From the NCBI RefSeq assembly GCF_001931685.1, contig NZ_MOOY01000010.1, positions 62,001 to 126,000 on the forward strand: a stretch of 64,000 nt of DNA, given 5' to 3'. Position 1 is the first letter of the stretch, and the number at the start of each line of letters is the position of its first letter. The translations under genes and the position numbers were made by a program. Positions 14,953-22,847 of the stretch are shown here, piece after piece. The stretch comes from Pararhizobium arenae. GTDB taxonomy: Bacteria > Pseudomonadota > Alphaproteobacteria > Rhizobiales > Rhizobiaceae. The notes below the pieces were generated by a model. It saw nothing but the letters and a program-made list of their open reading frames with translations, was not told the DNA's origin and ran no database searches.

Positions 14953-16605
14953 ATGAAGAAGCGACTGTTCGCTGTGGCGGCGGCTGCGCTGATTCCGACT
15001 TTAGGATTGTTGATTTACAACGAGGTCGCTTCTCGCTATCGCCGAACCGAACAAATCAATGCTCAAGCAGCGGCGTCTGCGCGCCTTGCAGCGTCAGAAA
15101 TTGAGCGTATTCTGGAAGGCGCGCGCAGTCTTCTGATTGCCGTTTCGGCTATCCCATCCGTCAACGACCTCAGCGGTGAGGGCTGCGCCCAGACGCTGAA
15201 CAGCGTTGCGAGCCGGATTGTTCAGACCGGCGCCATTCTGCTGATCGATAGGCAAGGCAAACTTGTCTGCGACAGTCAGGGACATCCCGCCGGGACCGAT
15301 TTTTCCGACAGGCCCTATGTTCAGAATGCCTTGCAGGCAAACGACGTCGTTGTTGGCGATTACACGATCAGCAAACTGACCGGCGCAGCAGTGCTGCCGA
15401 TTGCGATGCCGATCAGGCGGGACGACGAGGTGGTTGGCGTGCTCAGCACAGGCATTCGGTTATCTTGGCTTCAGCAGCGCATTGAAGACCGCGGCGTTGA
15501 AGAAGGCGGTGCCGTCACGATTGCGGACAAACAAGGCACGATCATCGCGCGTGTACCCTTTCCAGAGCGATTTGTGGGAACGCGTATCCCGGCACCTTTC
15601 GAATCACTCCTTGCCTCAAAGTCTGCGGGCACGATCGAAGTGATGAGCCAGGACGGTACCGAACGCATCCTCGGCTACGAACCGATTACAGATTCCAAGC
15701 CGCTTTATGTCAGCGCCGGTGTCTCGACCAAAGAGGCTTTCGCAGAAATCAATCGGGCGACCTGGGCAGGGGTACTGTCGTTGGTGTTGAGCACGCTGGT
15801 CGCAGTCTTTGCCGCGCACTGGGTTGGCAAACACTTCATCCTGCAGCCCATAGACCGCATCATGGATACACTGCAGCGGCGACGTAACGGTGAACCCACG
15901 GCTCGGACCGGCATGTCTGGCGCGTTCGAGTTGGATACACTCGGACGCACGCTTGACACACTACTCGACCAACTCGACCAGCAGCGTGAGGAATTGGAGA
16001 AAACCGACCAGAAGCGGGCGCTGCTCGCCCGTGAACTCAGCCACCGGGTCAAGAACACCCTGACGATCATATCAGCGCTCGCCCGACAGACGTTTAGGCA
16101 GGACCGAGACGCTGTTGAGACCTTTAGTGAGCGGATAAGGGCTCTGAGCGGCGCGTACGACCTCTTGCTGTCCGGCACGGACCACAGCACAGATGTCGTT
16201 ACGCTTGTTAGCAACGCGCTCCAACCATACGGTGATCTTGCAGACAAGAGGTGCCACGCGTCGGGTCCCCCGGCACAAATCACGTCTGACATCGCGCTGG
16301 GTCTGTCGCTGATAATTCACGAGCTGGTGACCAATGCGATCAAATATGGCTCGCTCTCAAACGAGACGGGCCATGTCGACATCGGATGGACACTGACCAG
16401 GAGCGAGGTGATGTTCTCGTGGCACGAGCGCGGTGGCCCCGCGGTGGTTGCGCCAACAGGCCAAGGCTTCGGATCGAAGCTGATACAGAACGCCTTGCCC
16501 GGCGCGGCCGCCGCGAAGATAAGATTTGACTATTTTCCGCAGGGCTTGCGATTTGTCCTTGTCTTTGCCCTTCCGACCAACCCATCTGCCGACCTTGGAC
16601 CATAA
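14953..16605 (+). CDS. HWE-type sensor histidine kinase with periplasmic sensor
   Basis: A 550-residue membrane kinase. The first transmembrane segment is at about residues 5-22, with a large periplasmic Cache-like sensor region at about 30-270 (ILLIDRQGKLVCDSQGHP and DFSDRPYVQNAL are typical). A second membrane segment (about 272-292) precedes a HAMP-like linker. The HWE kinase core follows, with the phosphorylated His in ELSHRVKNTL (about 358-367), the N box HELVTNAIKYG and the SWHERGGP motif. In alphaproteobacteria kinases of this class often feed the PhyR/NepR/EcfG stress pathway, but no partner is next to it. The ATG at 14953 starts the first membrane segment. Confidence 0.85.
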   Translation: MKKRLFAVAAAALIPTLGLLIYNEVASRYRRTEQINAQAAASARLAASEIERILEGARSLLIAVSAIPSVNDLSGEGCAQTLNSVASRIVQTGAILLIDRQGKLVCDSQGHPAGTDFSDRPYVQNALQANDVVVGDYTISKLTGAAVLPIAMPIRRDDEVVGVLSTGIRLSWLQQRIEDRGVEEGGAVTIADKQGTIIARVPFPERFVGTRIPAPFESLLASKSAGTIEVMSQDGTERILGYEPITDSKPLYVSAGVSTKEAFAEINRATWAGVLSLVLSTLVAVFAAHWVGKHFILQPIDRIMDTLQRRRNGEPTARTGMSGAFELDTLGRTLDTLLDQLDQQREELEKTDQKRALLARELSHRVKNTLTIISALARQTFRQDRDAVETFSERIRALSGAYDLLLSGTDHSTDVVTLVSNALQPYGDLADKRCHASGPPAQITSDIALGLSLIIHELVTNAIKYGSLSNETGHVDIGWTLTRSEVMFSWHERGGPAVVAPTGQGFGSKLIQNALPGAAAAKIRFDYFPQGLRFVLVFALPTNPSADLGP

Positions 16606-17250
16606 CAAAACAGGCCGCCAGGATCGAAAACGTCCTACGCAGCTCGGGCGCTGCCAATCACCTTTCTCGGTTCTCGACGTAACGTGCTGCTCTATGTTTC
16701 CAGCGAACAGGTGAGCCTCGCGTTATAGGCGGCCTGACGCCAATTTCCTGCCTACGCAATGGCGCCTCCTTACACCAATCTTTGTTACAGGCTCGGTCCA
16801 TCAAGTCCTCAACGATCCAAAGATCGAACACATAAGACGTGATCTGCCGCACAGGGCCGCTTCACCTGACCGTGCGGGTGCCTGCACTCGCCAGCCGGCC
16901 GTCCTTCAGCCAGCTATGTCGCTCGTTTAGTCTCATGCCCAATATGTCTAGGATTTCGGTGGGGATAACGGCAGACGTTAGAGACCGTCCAGCGCTTTCG
17001 TCACCGCGCCGACTGCCGAGTAAATTCGTGTTTCCGGACCGCCGGGATCTGAAGCAAAATGCCGTTTGCGCGTACGGACGACCCGACTGTTGCAGCAGGA
17101 CAGAGTTTCAAGTCTGGGTAGCGTGAAGTAGATGGGTTGCCGTCACTTGGGGTCAACTCGGCGCCAACCTACGTCAAATGGGCGCCAAGCCGGGTATCAA
17201 CCTGCCGTCGACATCTTTTGCCTCTTGCGATAATTTCAAAAGTTGGGTGA
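16606..17250. other. long intergenic stretch, no gene recognised
   Basis: Only short overlapping frames without ribosome sites are present. A pair of GGCGCCAA sequences (around 17160-17192) is the only repeat noticed. Both flanking genes end into it (convergent), so it may be spacer or the remains of an old gene. Confidence 0.3.
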
Positions 17251-17532
17251 TCAACGCGTCAAACCATATACAAAGGCGAGAAAACCGACCACGACCGCGG
17301 CAGTCAGGGGTTGTGATTGAACTTCATCCTGCAGCCTTGAAAATGCGACCTGTTTGGCGCCAGCGGCCGTGTCGCGGACGGCCTGCTGCAGACGATCAAC
17401 CTCTGCTTTGAGTGCGCGCACGTCTTCCCGGTCTTGTCCACCTCGGTCTGTCGCTGCCAATGCCTCGTCTACCAATGGGGCAGGCTCCGAAAGGGGCGTA
17501 AAGTTTCCCGCTCCGTCGAAAGAATTTGTCAT
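17251..17532 (-). CDS. DUF883/ElaB-like membrane-anchored protein
   Basis: A 93-residue protein. It has a polar N-terminus, a coiled-coil helix (about residues 38-72, EDVRALKAEVDRLQQAV) and a C-terminal transmembrane segment (about 75-90, ending VYGLTR). The layout resembles the DUF883 (ElaB/YqjD) family of ribosome- and stress-associated inner-membrane proteins. GGAG precedes the ATG at 17532. It is 17 bases behind the membrane-protein gene at 17550-17936 and probably the last gene of the DUF982-led operon with a GSR-like promoter. Confidence 0.65.
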   Translation of the reverse strand: MTNSFDGAGNFTPLSEPAPLVDEALAATDRGGQDREDVRALKAEVDRLQQAVRDTAAGAKQVAFSRLQDEVQSQPLTAAVVVGFLAFVYGLTR

Positions 17533-17549
17533 TTGGATCTCCGCTTCCG

Positions 17550-17936
17550 CTATTGGACTTTCTCTGTCCCTGATGGTGAGACAGTTTGAGATTCCCCGCC
17601 GGTCCCCGACTGGGGCGTTGGGTCGCGATCCGTTGGCGCTGGTTGCATTGCTTCACCTTCGGGCGGAGTATTATCGATGAGCTGCTGATTTGTTGCTGGG
17701 TCTTGGTCCCCAGCAGCAGCAGGGGCTTGGGTTTCCGTGACACTGTCGCTATCGACGGTTTCGCCGTAAAACTCGGCCAATCCCCACGCGAGAAGCGCAA
17801 GCGTAAGCCCGCCAATCAACACCATCAACACTGGCCGGCCGGAAAAGCCCTGACGGGCTTCTGTGGCCGTTTCCGTGACCGGGTGCCGGGGTGCGCGTGT
17901 TGCAAATTTTTCGTCCTTCGAGAGGGGCATTGGCAT
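17550..17936 (-). CDS. single-pass membrane protein, Pro/Gln-rich tail
   Basis: A 128-residue protein. The N-terminus is basic and cytosolic (about residues 1-33), with one transmembrane segment at about 35-56 (VLMVLIGGLTLALLAWGL) and an acidic, Pro/Gln/Thr-rich low-complexity tail on the outside. The start at 17936 follows AGGATT; an ATG two codons on (17930) is equally possible, and the longer frame to 18089 overlaps the DUF982 gene and is rejected. It lies in the operon between the DUF982 and DUF883-like genes. No domain was recognised. Confidence 0.6.
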   Translation of the reverse strand: MPMPLSKDEKFATRAPRHPVTETATEARQGFSGRPVLMVLIGGLTLALLAWGLAEFYGETVDSDSVTETQAPAAAGDQDPATNQQLIDNTPPEGEAMQPAPTDRDPTPQSGTGGESQTVSPSGTEKVQ

Positions 17937-18012
17937 AATCCTGTGGTCAGCTTGCCGCTTGCGTCTGAGCCTTACCAGAAGACCGGACATTACTTGCTGT
18001 TGCCCGGCAAGG

Positions 18013-18249
18013 TTAGTGGATGATATTGGCTTCCTTGGCGGCGGTAATGAAGATTTCCCGCGCTTCCTCAGCATCCTTGCGCCCTGCAACTGCCGCCCGG
18101 CAAAGGCTGCGTGCCCTGACGTAGCCCGGACCGCGAAGGTCAGGCCACTCGTCTAGCAGTACCGCTAGCGCCTCGAACGGGCCGTTGACTTGCACCTCGC
18201 CGCTGATCGGCGCTTCAATTTTTACGGGTTCGTTCCATTTCATTGTCAT
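18013..18249 (-). CDS. DUF982 family protein
   Basis: A 78-residue DUF982 protein. Features: W.EPVKIEA at the N-terminus, the central FEALAVLLDEWPDLRG motif (about residues 24-39), Y.RARSLCRAAVAG, and the closing AEEAREIFITAAKEA helix. The ATG at 18249 has GAAGGAG before it. A GSR-like promoter is centred about 35 bases upstream, and two further small genes follow on the same strand, so it probably heads a three-gene stress operon. The function of the family is unknown. Confidence 0.78.
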   Translation of the reverse strand: MTMKWNEPVKIEAPISGEVQVNGPFEALAVLLDEWPDLRGPGYVRARSLCRAAVAGRKDAEEAREIFITAAKEANIIH

Positions 18250-18273
18250 CGATTTTCTCCTTCGCATCCGTCT

Positions 18274-18298
18274 AACCGGGAATCGCGGAATTGGTTCC
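18274..18298 (-). promoter_or_regulatory. GSR (sigma-EcfG) promoter-like element
   Basis: Minus-strand GGAAC (18298-18294), 16 bases, GGTT (18277-18274), placed 25-49 bases before the DUF982 gene start at 18249. Confidence 0.65.
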
Positions 18299-18356
18299 TA
18301 GTACCCGGGAACTTCTTGGGCGCGCATAACTGCGGTTGGCCGCGGCGTAAGACATT

Positions 18357-18503
18357 TCATTTTTTCCCGTCGTTCGGACGAGCCTTGTCGCCTTTGTTCG
18401 TCTTGGTGGACGTGGTCTTCGCATCGGGCGACTGACCAAGATGTGTCCCGCCCAGGTGGCCGCCGCCGGATGTGTTTTTGCCTTCAGGATCCTTGCTGGT
18501 CAT
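18357..18503 (-). CDS. small hydrophilic stress protein, 48 aa
   Basis: A 48-residue, very hydrophilic protein rich in Gly, Lys, Thr and Asp, with GGGHLGGTHLGQ near its middle and a lysine tail. It has no hydrophobic core and is probably disordered. The ATG at 18503 has GAGGAGAA upstream, and a GSR-like promoter lies 29-53 bases before the start. The composition recalls small desiccation or osmotic-stress proteins, but no family is assigned. It lies in tandem upstream of the DUF982 promoter. Confidence 0.6.
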   Translation of the reverse strand: MTSKDPEGKNTSGGGHLGGTHLGQSPDAKTTSTKTNKGDKARPNDGKK

Positions 18504-18531
18504 TTCATTCTCCTCATGATGAAAACAGCCG

Positions 18532-18556
18532 AACCGTGGCCTTAACCGAAAGTTCC
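18532..18556 (-). promoter_or_regulatory. GSR (sigma-EcfG) promoter-like element
   Basis: Minus-strand GGAAC (18556-18552), 16 bases, GGTT (18535-18532), directly upstream of the 48-residue protein gene. It is divergent from a second such promoter 42 bases away. Confidence 0.65.
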
Positions 18557-18597
18557 CGCTCCCGAAGTCTTAACGTGACGAAGCCGTGAGGGCGTCG

Positions 18598-18622
18598 GGA
18601 ACAATTGGGTGCAAATCTTGTT
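18598..18622 (+). promoter_or_regulatory. GSR (sigma-EcfG) promoter-like element
   Basis: GGAAC (18598-18602), 16 bases, TGTT (18619-18622), 28 bases before the start of the 61-residue membrane protein at 18650. Confidence 0.6.
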
Positions 18623-18649
18623 CGACGCGGAAATGGATGCGGAGGTTCT

Positions 18650-18835
18650 ATGAGAAAAGTTGAAGGAAAAGCATTGATCGTCGCTATGGCCTTTATCGCG
18701 GCCGGTGCAGCATTTGCGCTTTATGTGTCGAGCTATCAGGACAGTGGGACAGCATCGGTTTCTGGGAAGGAAACGGTTGGGGATCAGCCCGCCGGTCCTG
18801 AGAACGAGCAGGCTTTGCCTGGCCAGAAGGAATGA
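18650..18835 (+). CDS. small membrane-anchored protein, 61 aa
   Basis: A 61-residue protein with an N-terminal membrane anchor or uncleaved signal (about residues 8-26, VAMAFIAAGAAFALYV) and a polar, acidic tail (GPENEQALPGQKE) predicted in the periplasm. The ATG at 18650 is preceded by GGAGGT; the open frame extends back to 18605 but overlaps the promoter. It is divergent from the 48-residue stress protein, each with its own GSR-like promoter. No family was recognised. Confidence 0.6.
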   Translation: MRKVEGKALIVAMAFIAAGAAFALYVSSYQDSGTASVSGKETVGDQPAGPENEQALPGQKE

Positions 18836-18934
18836 TCGCAGTACATTATTCGTGCGGCAAGCCCGGAAAACTTTGCCTTTGGTGACTTGGGACCTTTTTG
18901 AAAAACGGCTAGAGTTTACCTGTAGCGCAGTGCA

Positions 18935-19087
18935 TCAATGCTTCTCATAAAGTCTTTTGACCTTTTCATCCTGACGCCGCTTATCTGCTGGCCTCAGTCG
19001 TTTCTGACGTAGTACGCCAAACGCCAAAACCGCGCCTAGAAGAAAGGCGCCACCGGCAGTGGCGAAGAGCCAGATGTAATTTTCCAT
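18935..19087 (-). CDS. small membrane protein, 50 aa
   Basis: A 50-residue protein. It has an N-terminal transmembrane segment (about residues 4-24, WLFATAGGAFLLGAVLAFGV) followed by a strongly basic cytosolic tail (RQKRLRPADKRRQDEKVKRLYEKH). Its size and layout recall small bacterial inner-membrane stress proteins. The ATG at 19087 has CAGGAGCG upstream. A perfect consensus GSR promoter lies 30-54 bases before it, which strongly supports expression. Confidence 0.68.
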   Translation of the reverse strand: MENYIWLFATAGGAFLLGAVLAFGVLRQKRLRPADKRRQDEKVKRLYEKH

Positions 19088-19116
19088 AGTATCGCTCCTG
19101 TGCTAGTCGCATCCCT

Positions 19117-19141
19117 AACGGGGATCCCAGGCGCAGGTTCC
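19117..19141 (-). promoter_or_regulatory. consensus GSR (sigma-EcfG) promoter
   Basis: Minus-strand GGAAC (19141-19137), 16 bases, CGTT (19120-19117), a perfect match to the EcfG consensus, just upstream of the 50-residue membrane protein gene. Confidence 0.75.
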
Positions 19142-19242
19142 TTATTTCCTGCTCTGAGGGCGGAAGGTTCACTCAAAACGCCGTATTTGAAGGAAAATGG
19201 TGCTGTATGGGGAACGAGCCGCCCGAGAGCGGCTCGTCAACT

Positions 19243-20067
19243 TCACATTTGTTCTGCCTGAGCCCCACTGTTAGGCATGGCAGCGCCTAGTACAGGCTTC
19301 TGGCCGAGTGGAGACATAGGCCCCGCAGCAAAATTTCCCTTGCCATCAATCGAAGGGCCGGCCGCCCACCGCCCGGCGACAGGGTCAGTGCCGTCTGCTT
19401 GGAATCCGAGGAAGGCGTAGCTGAACTCCTGTTTTTCCTGTTCCTGCGGGAAACTGTTAGGGATCGGGAACGCCCCTGTGGCACCGCCCAATTCTTCCAG
19501 GGCAGCCAGCCACTGATTTTGGTGCATCGTGTCGCGGGCGATAAGGAACGACAACATGTCCTTCATACCGGGATCACTGGTCATGTTGAAAAGGCGCACA
19601 GCAAGCACGCGCCCCGTAGACTCGGCTGCGACATTTGCCGTCATGTCTGCGGCTATATTACCGCTGGCATAGATGTGCGACATATTGAAAGGGACGCCAT
19701 CTGAATCGACCGGCATCGCTGAGAGCCCGGCAGACAGGAGGTTCTTCATGTTCAATCCGCCCAGTACCGCGCCACCCACTGGGTCTGCCGCCACGTCTTC
19801 CTGGAGGCTCAGGGGCGCGCCCTCCAAGTTCATTGCGACTGCGGTTGCAAGCATTTCAATGTGGCCAAGTTCTTCAGCCGCAGTGTTTATCAGGAGATCG
19901 CGGAATTTCGGGTTGCCTCGGGCGCCGCAGGCCTGGAAGAAGTATTGCATCGCCACCCGGATTTCACCTTCGACGCCACCTATTGCCTGCTGCAAGGCGC
20001 GAGCAAACAATGGGTCCGGCGTTTCCACCCGAACCGGATATTGCAGTTTCCCATCGGTATAAAACAT
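19243..20067 (-). CDS. manganese catalase
   Basis: A 274-residue non-haem di-manganese catalase (ferritin-like four-helix bundle) that converts hydrogen peroxide to water and oxygen. The metal-ligand helices can be seen: GGVEGEIRVAMQYFFQA (about residues 31-47), AAEELGHIEM (about 66-75), the AAESTGRVLAVRLFN helix and ARDTMHQNQW with its conserved His. The C-terminal tail is Gly/Pro-rich, as in the family. The ATG at 20067 (AAGGAAAG upstream) begins at the normal family N-terminus MFYTDGKLQYPV; the open frame to 20226 is rejected. A GGAAA-N17-TGTT sequence upstream may be a weak GSR variant. Confidence 0.9.
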   Translation of the reverse strand: MFYTDGKLQYPVRVETPDPLFARALQQAIGGVEGEIRVAMQYFFQACGARGNPKFRDLLINTAAEELGHIEMLATAVAMNLEGAPLSLQEDVAADPVGGAVLGGLNMKNLLSAGLSAMPVDSDGVPFNMSHIYASGNIAADMTANVAAESTGRVLAVRLFNMTSDPGMKDMLSFLIARDTMHQNQWLAALEELGGATGAFPIPNSFPQEQEKQEFSYAFLGFQADGTDPVAGRWAAGPSIDGKGNFAAGPMSPLGQKPVLGAAMPNSGAQAEQM

Positions 20068-20155
20068 TGGCTTTCCTTTCTGTTGGAAGACCGCCAACAA
20101 GCGGGTTGCCAAAAAGTTTCCCCGAGATGGAAGTTTCGTTTCTGACCAGACAGCG

Positions 20156-20180
20156 GGAACTTCAGGTGCAAGAGTCTGTT
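20156..20180 (+). promoter_or_regulatory. GSR (sigma-EcfG) promoter-like element
   Basis: GGAAC (20156-20160), 16 bases, TGTT (20177-20180), 28 bases before the MBL-fold gene start, in the space shared with the divergent manganese catalase gene. Confidence 0.6.
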
Positions 20181-20207
20181 CGTTGCAGATCACGACAGGA
20201 GCCAACG

Positions 20208-21092
20208 ATGACTTTGCAACTATCACTGACCAGTACGGATCTTGCCCCCATCGTCGAAACCGCCTCCGGTGCCCGGCAGTTTGCTCTGGACCTGTGTTAC
20301 AGTCGTTTCATGATCGTCAACGTGATATTTTACGGAAATCCTGCGAGTGAAGGGGGCTGGACGCTCATCGACACCGGTTTGCCGACATCGGCCAGGACGA
20401 TTATCAAGGCAGCCAAACACCGCTTTGGAAAAGACGCGCGGCCAACAGCGATCATCATGACCCACGCCCACTTCGATCACGCGGGTTCGCTCGAGACGTT
20501 GGCTGAACATTGGGACGTACCTGTCTACGCCCATCCTCTGGAGGCGCCTTACTTGAGCGGAGAAGCCTCTTACCCGCCTGCCGATCCGATGGTCGGCGGC
20601 GGCGTAGTTGCGCTTCTTTCACCGGTGTTTCCACGCTCACCTGTCGATGTCCGTCCCTGGCTGAGAAATTTGCCCTTTGATCAATCAGTTCCGGGTATGC
20701 CAGGCTGGACATGGATTCACACGCCCGGCCACACGCCGGGACATGTTTCCCTGTGGCGCGAAGAAGATAGGACGCTCATTGCCGGCGACGCAATTGTTAC
20801 GACCGGTCAAGAGTCGATTTACGAGGTGATCACGCAGCAACCCGAAATGCACGGCCCGCCTCGTTATCTCACAGCGGACTGGGAGGACGCGGAAAAATCC
20901 GTCCAACTTCTGGCTTCTTTGGAGCCTGAGCTTTTGATCAGCGGGCATGGGCAACCGGTGAAAGGTAGCGGCATGCGGGAACGTCTGCATCAGCTTGCAG
21001 CGGATTTTCAGGCAATAGCCGTCCCTCCCGGAGGACGCTATGCAATCGATCCAGCCAAGCCGGGCAAGCATGACAATGATGCTTATCGATAG
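20208..21092 (+). CDS. metallo-beta-lactamase-fold hydrolase
   Basis: A 294-residue MBL-fold protein, probably a two-zinc hydrolase. The metal motif THAHFDH is at residues 85-91; a further His is in HTPGHTPGHVSLW (about 174-186), the Asp in IAGDAIV and the last His in LISGHGQP. The substrate (thioester, lactone or other) cannot be decided. The ATG at 20208 has CAGGAG before it; the open frame running back to 19833 crosses the catalase gene and is rejected. It is divergent from the manganese catalase gene behind a GSR-like promoter. Confidence 0.85.
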   Translation: MTLQLSLTSTDLAPIVETASGARQFALDLCYSRFMIVNVIFYGNPASEGGWTLIDTGLPTSARTIIKAAKHRFGKDARPTAIIMTHAHFDHAGSLETLAEHWDVPVYAHPLEAPYLSGEASYPPADPMVGGGVVALLSPVFPRSPVDVRPWLRNLPFDQSVPGMPGWTWIHTPGHTPGHVSLWREEDRTLIAGDAIVTTGQESIYEVITQQPEMHGPPRYLTADWEDAEKSVQLLASLEPELLISGHGQPVKGSGMRERLHQLAADFQAIAVPPGGRYAIDPAKPGKHDNDAYR

Positions 21093-21750
21093 GTTCGTGT
21101 TTCAGCTCGCGATCGCATTGCAAACGTCGTGGCTGTTCTTCTTGTGGAAATTTACGGGCCGATGTTACACCAATATTGGATTTGGCGACGCCCAAGTCGA
21201 TTTTGCTGTAAGCCGTTTAAGGGGAACAGATGTTTCAAAGGGCTCGGGACCGCTGAAAAACGATAGGCACGAAAAGCATCGCCCTAAGACGCTGTTGCAA
21301 CAACTCGCTTCGAGGCCAGACAAACTGTTTTCGGGAGCATTTCGACAGCAGGTGGCAGCGTTATGTTTCCGGCCCGTTCCGGAGACCAAAGAGATCGAGA
21401 TTCTCGTCATCACGTCTCGCGACAGTGGCCGTTGGGTCATTCCGAAGGGATGGCCGATGAAAGGCAAATCTTTGTCACAGGCTGCAGCCATTGAGGCGCT
21501 TCAGGAAGCAGGTGTTCGTGGCAAAGTTCGAAAGAGACCTGTCGGCAACTACACCTACTTGAAGATGCTTGACGACGGCCAAGTCGTGCCGTGCATTGTA
21601 GACGTCTTCCAGATGGAAGTGTCAGAGATCGTGCAGAGGTTCAAGGAGAAAGGCGAACGTCAGGTCGCCTGGGTCACCCGTGCTGAGGCTGCAAGGCGCC
21701 TACGGGAAATCGAGCTAAAATCCTTGGTCATCGATTTTTCGCCTCGATAG
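21040..21750 (+). CDS. Nudix hydrolase with degenerate Nudix box
   Basis: A Nudix-fold protein of up to 236 residues. The Nudix region is at about 130-170: ILVITSRDSGRWVIPKGWPMKG followed by a helix ending IEALQEAGVRG, as in the diphosphoinositol-polyphosphate-type rhizobial members. Against the consensus GX5EX7REUXEEXGU, the first Glu is Lys, the Arg is Ile and one of the helix metal-binding Glu residues is Gln, so activity may be altered. The ATG at 21040 has CGGAGGACG upstream but overlaps the MBL gene by 53 bases. The first 80 residues are unlike the family, so the true start may be further in. Confidence 0.65.
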   Translation: MQSIQPSRASMTMMLIDRFVFQLAIALQTSWLFFLWKFTGRCYTNIGFGDAQVDFAVSRLRGTDVSKGSGPLKNDRHEKHRPKTLLQQLASRPDKLFSGAFRQQVAALCFRPVPETKEIEILVITSRDSGRWVIPKGWPMKGKSLSQAAAIEALQEAGVRGKVRKRPVGNYTYLKMLDDGQVVPCIVDVFQMEVSEIVQRFKEKGERQVAWVTRAEAARRLREIELKSLVIDFSPR

Positions 21751-22175
21751 CCGATGAACGAGGGCTTGCCGCTTCTTATCAGCCCAGCCCCATTCCGCCG
21801 GAGCTCCTGAGTTCGTCAATATTACCGAGGAGGCTCATTGCTCAACGAACAATTGCACCGCTTTTCGACGATTGCAGCCTTGTTTCTTGAGTTGAGCCCA
21901 GTTTCTGACAATGCAGAATGGCCATCGCCATGAGGTATGAGAGAAACGCGTCGTTCCGAGCATCTGCGAACGATTTTACGAGCATGACGTGATCAACAAT
22001 GTGAGGTGTAGTGGTCATGGCGGTCTCACTAGGGGTTGCAAACTCATAGTGTCCGTTTATATGAGGTGTGCAACTCCATATTTTAACCTATAAGTTTTAG
22101 TAGTTTGTTCTAAAATTAATCTAGACCATTTTAGTTCGCCAAACTCTCTTATTCTCAAGCTCAAAAGTCATTCGA
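21751..22175. other. intergenic stretch with short direct repeats
   Basis: No gene recognised. The sequence turns A+T-rich at 22060-22140. Short related words occur (TGAGGTGTAG near 22000, TGAGGTGTGC near 22064; TTGCAAACTC and GTGCAACTCC nearby), which might be regulator sites for the small gene at 22176. No known motif matches. Confidence 0.3.
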
Positions 22176-22370
22176 ATGCCAAAGGCCATCTCCCGCACGC
22201 ACATGCTGTTATGGCAAAGACGCATAGAACAAGAATTTCGCAAAGGGACTTCGCCGGGAGAGGCTGTGGCGATCTTGAGACAATTGGTCAGCGCACAGGA
22301 GAGCGTCGATCAGGACGAGGCCGTATCGGACAAGCCCACCTTTTCGCCGTCGATTTTCAGGAAAGCATAA
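22176..22370 (+). CDS. hypothetical protein, 64 aa
   Basis: A 64-residue hydrophilic protein with a basic N-terminal helix (about residues 8-38, LLWQRRIEQEFRKG then AVAILRQLVSAQ) and an acidic, proline-containing tail. No membrane segment and no recognised domain. The region before the ATG is A+T-rich with no strong ribosome site. It stands alone between the Nudix gene and the YcaO/TfuA operon. It is kept because the helix pattern looks protein-like, but it could be spurious. Confidence 0.4.
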   Translation: MPKAISRTHMLLWQRRIEQEFRKGTSPGEAVAILRQLVSAQESVDQDEAVSDKPTFSPSIFRKA

Positions 22371-22510
22371 TAGAGTTCAGATGAACTTATACGAGGTGGC
22401 AAGGCCCGATCGTGACGTCGGAACCTTGCCGTTGCTCAGGGTTTCCGCCCATGAACCATTGTATTCTACGATCCGAATATTGCCGCTTTGTTATCGCTGG
22501 CCGCGAGTAT

Positions 22511-22750
22511 TCAGTGGCGAGACATCACCAGCTTGAAGTCCTCGTGAGCCGCAAACCCGTTTGGATCCTCGGATTTCAAATGTTGGGATATGGATTGCAG
22601 AGACAGGGTCAGGCAATAGACCGTCTGGTCCATTCCAAGATCATGGGCCGCATTTCTGGCAAAAGCAATCATGCGGGCGAGGCTTGCAATGTCTTCGTCG
22701 CGCGCTTCCGGGCCGATCTCATGTGTTGCGTTTTCTGAAGTCCTAGCCAT
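22511..22750 (-). CDS. hypothetical protein, 79 aa
   Basis: A 79-residue soluble protein, predicted mostly helical: an acidic N-terminus (about residues 1-20), then ASLARMIAFARNAAHDLG and TVYCLTLSLQSISQHL helices. The helical pair resembles small rhizobial regulators or adaptor-like proteins without a named family. The ATG at 22750 is the last in-frame start before a different-looking upstream frame; its ribosome site is weak. It lies 97 bases downstream of tfuA on the same strand and might be the last gene of that operon. Confidence 0.5.
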   Translation of the reverse strand: MARTSENATHEIGPEARDEDIASLARMIAFARNAAHDLGMDQTVYCLTLSLQSISQHLKSEDPNGFAAHEDFKLVMSRH

Positions 22751-22847
22751 AGCCCAATCCGTTTCTAAAGCATTGATTTGGATGAGCCTAACCCACTTGT
22801 CGTGCTGTTGGGCGTGACATGAGCGTGACATATACAATTGCGGCATG

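Noticed and set aside
18357-18503. Possible antitoxin or toxin gene
   Set aside because: Very hydrophilic single small gene with no partner; nothing suggests a toxin-antitoxin system.
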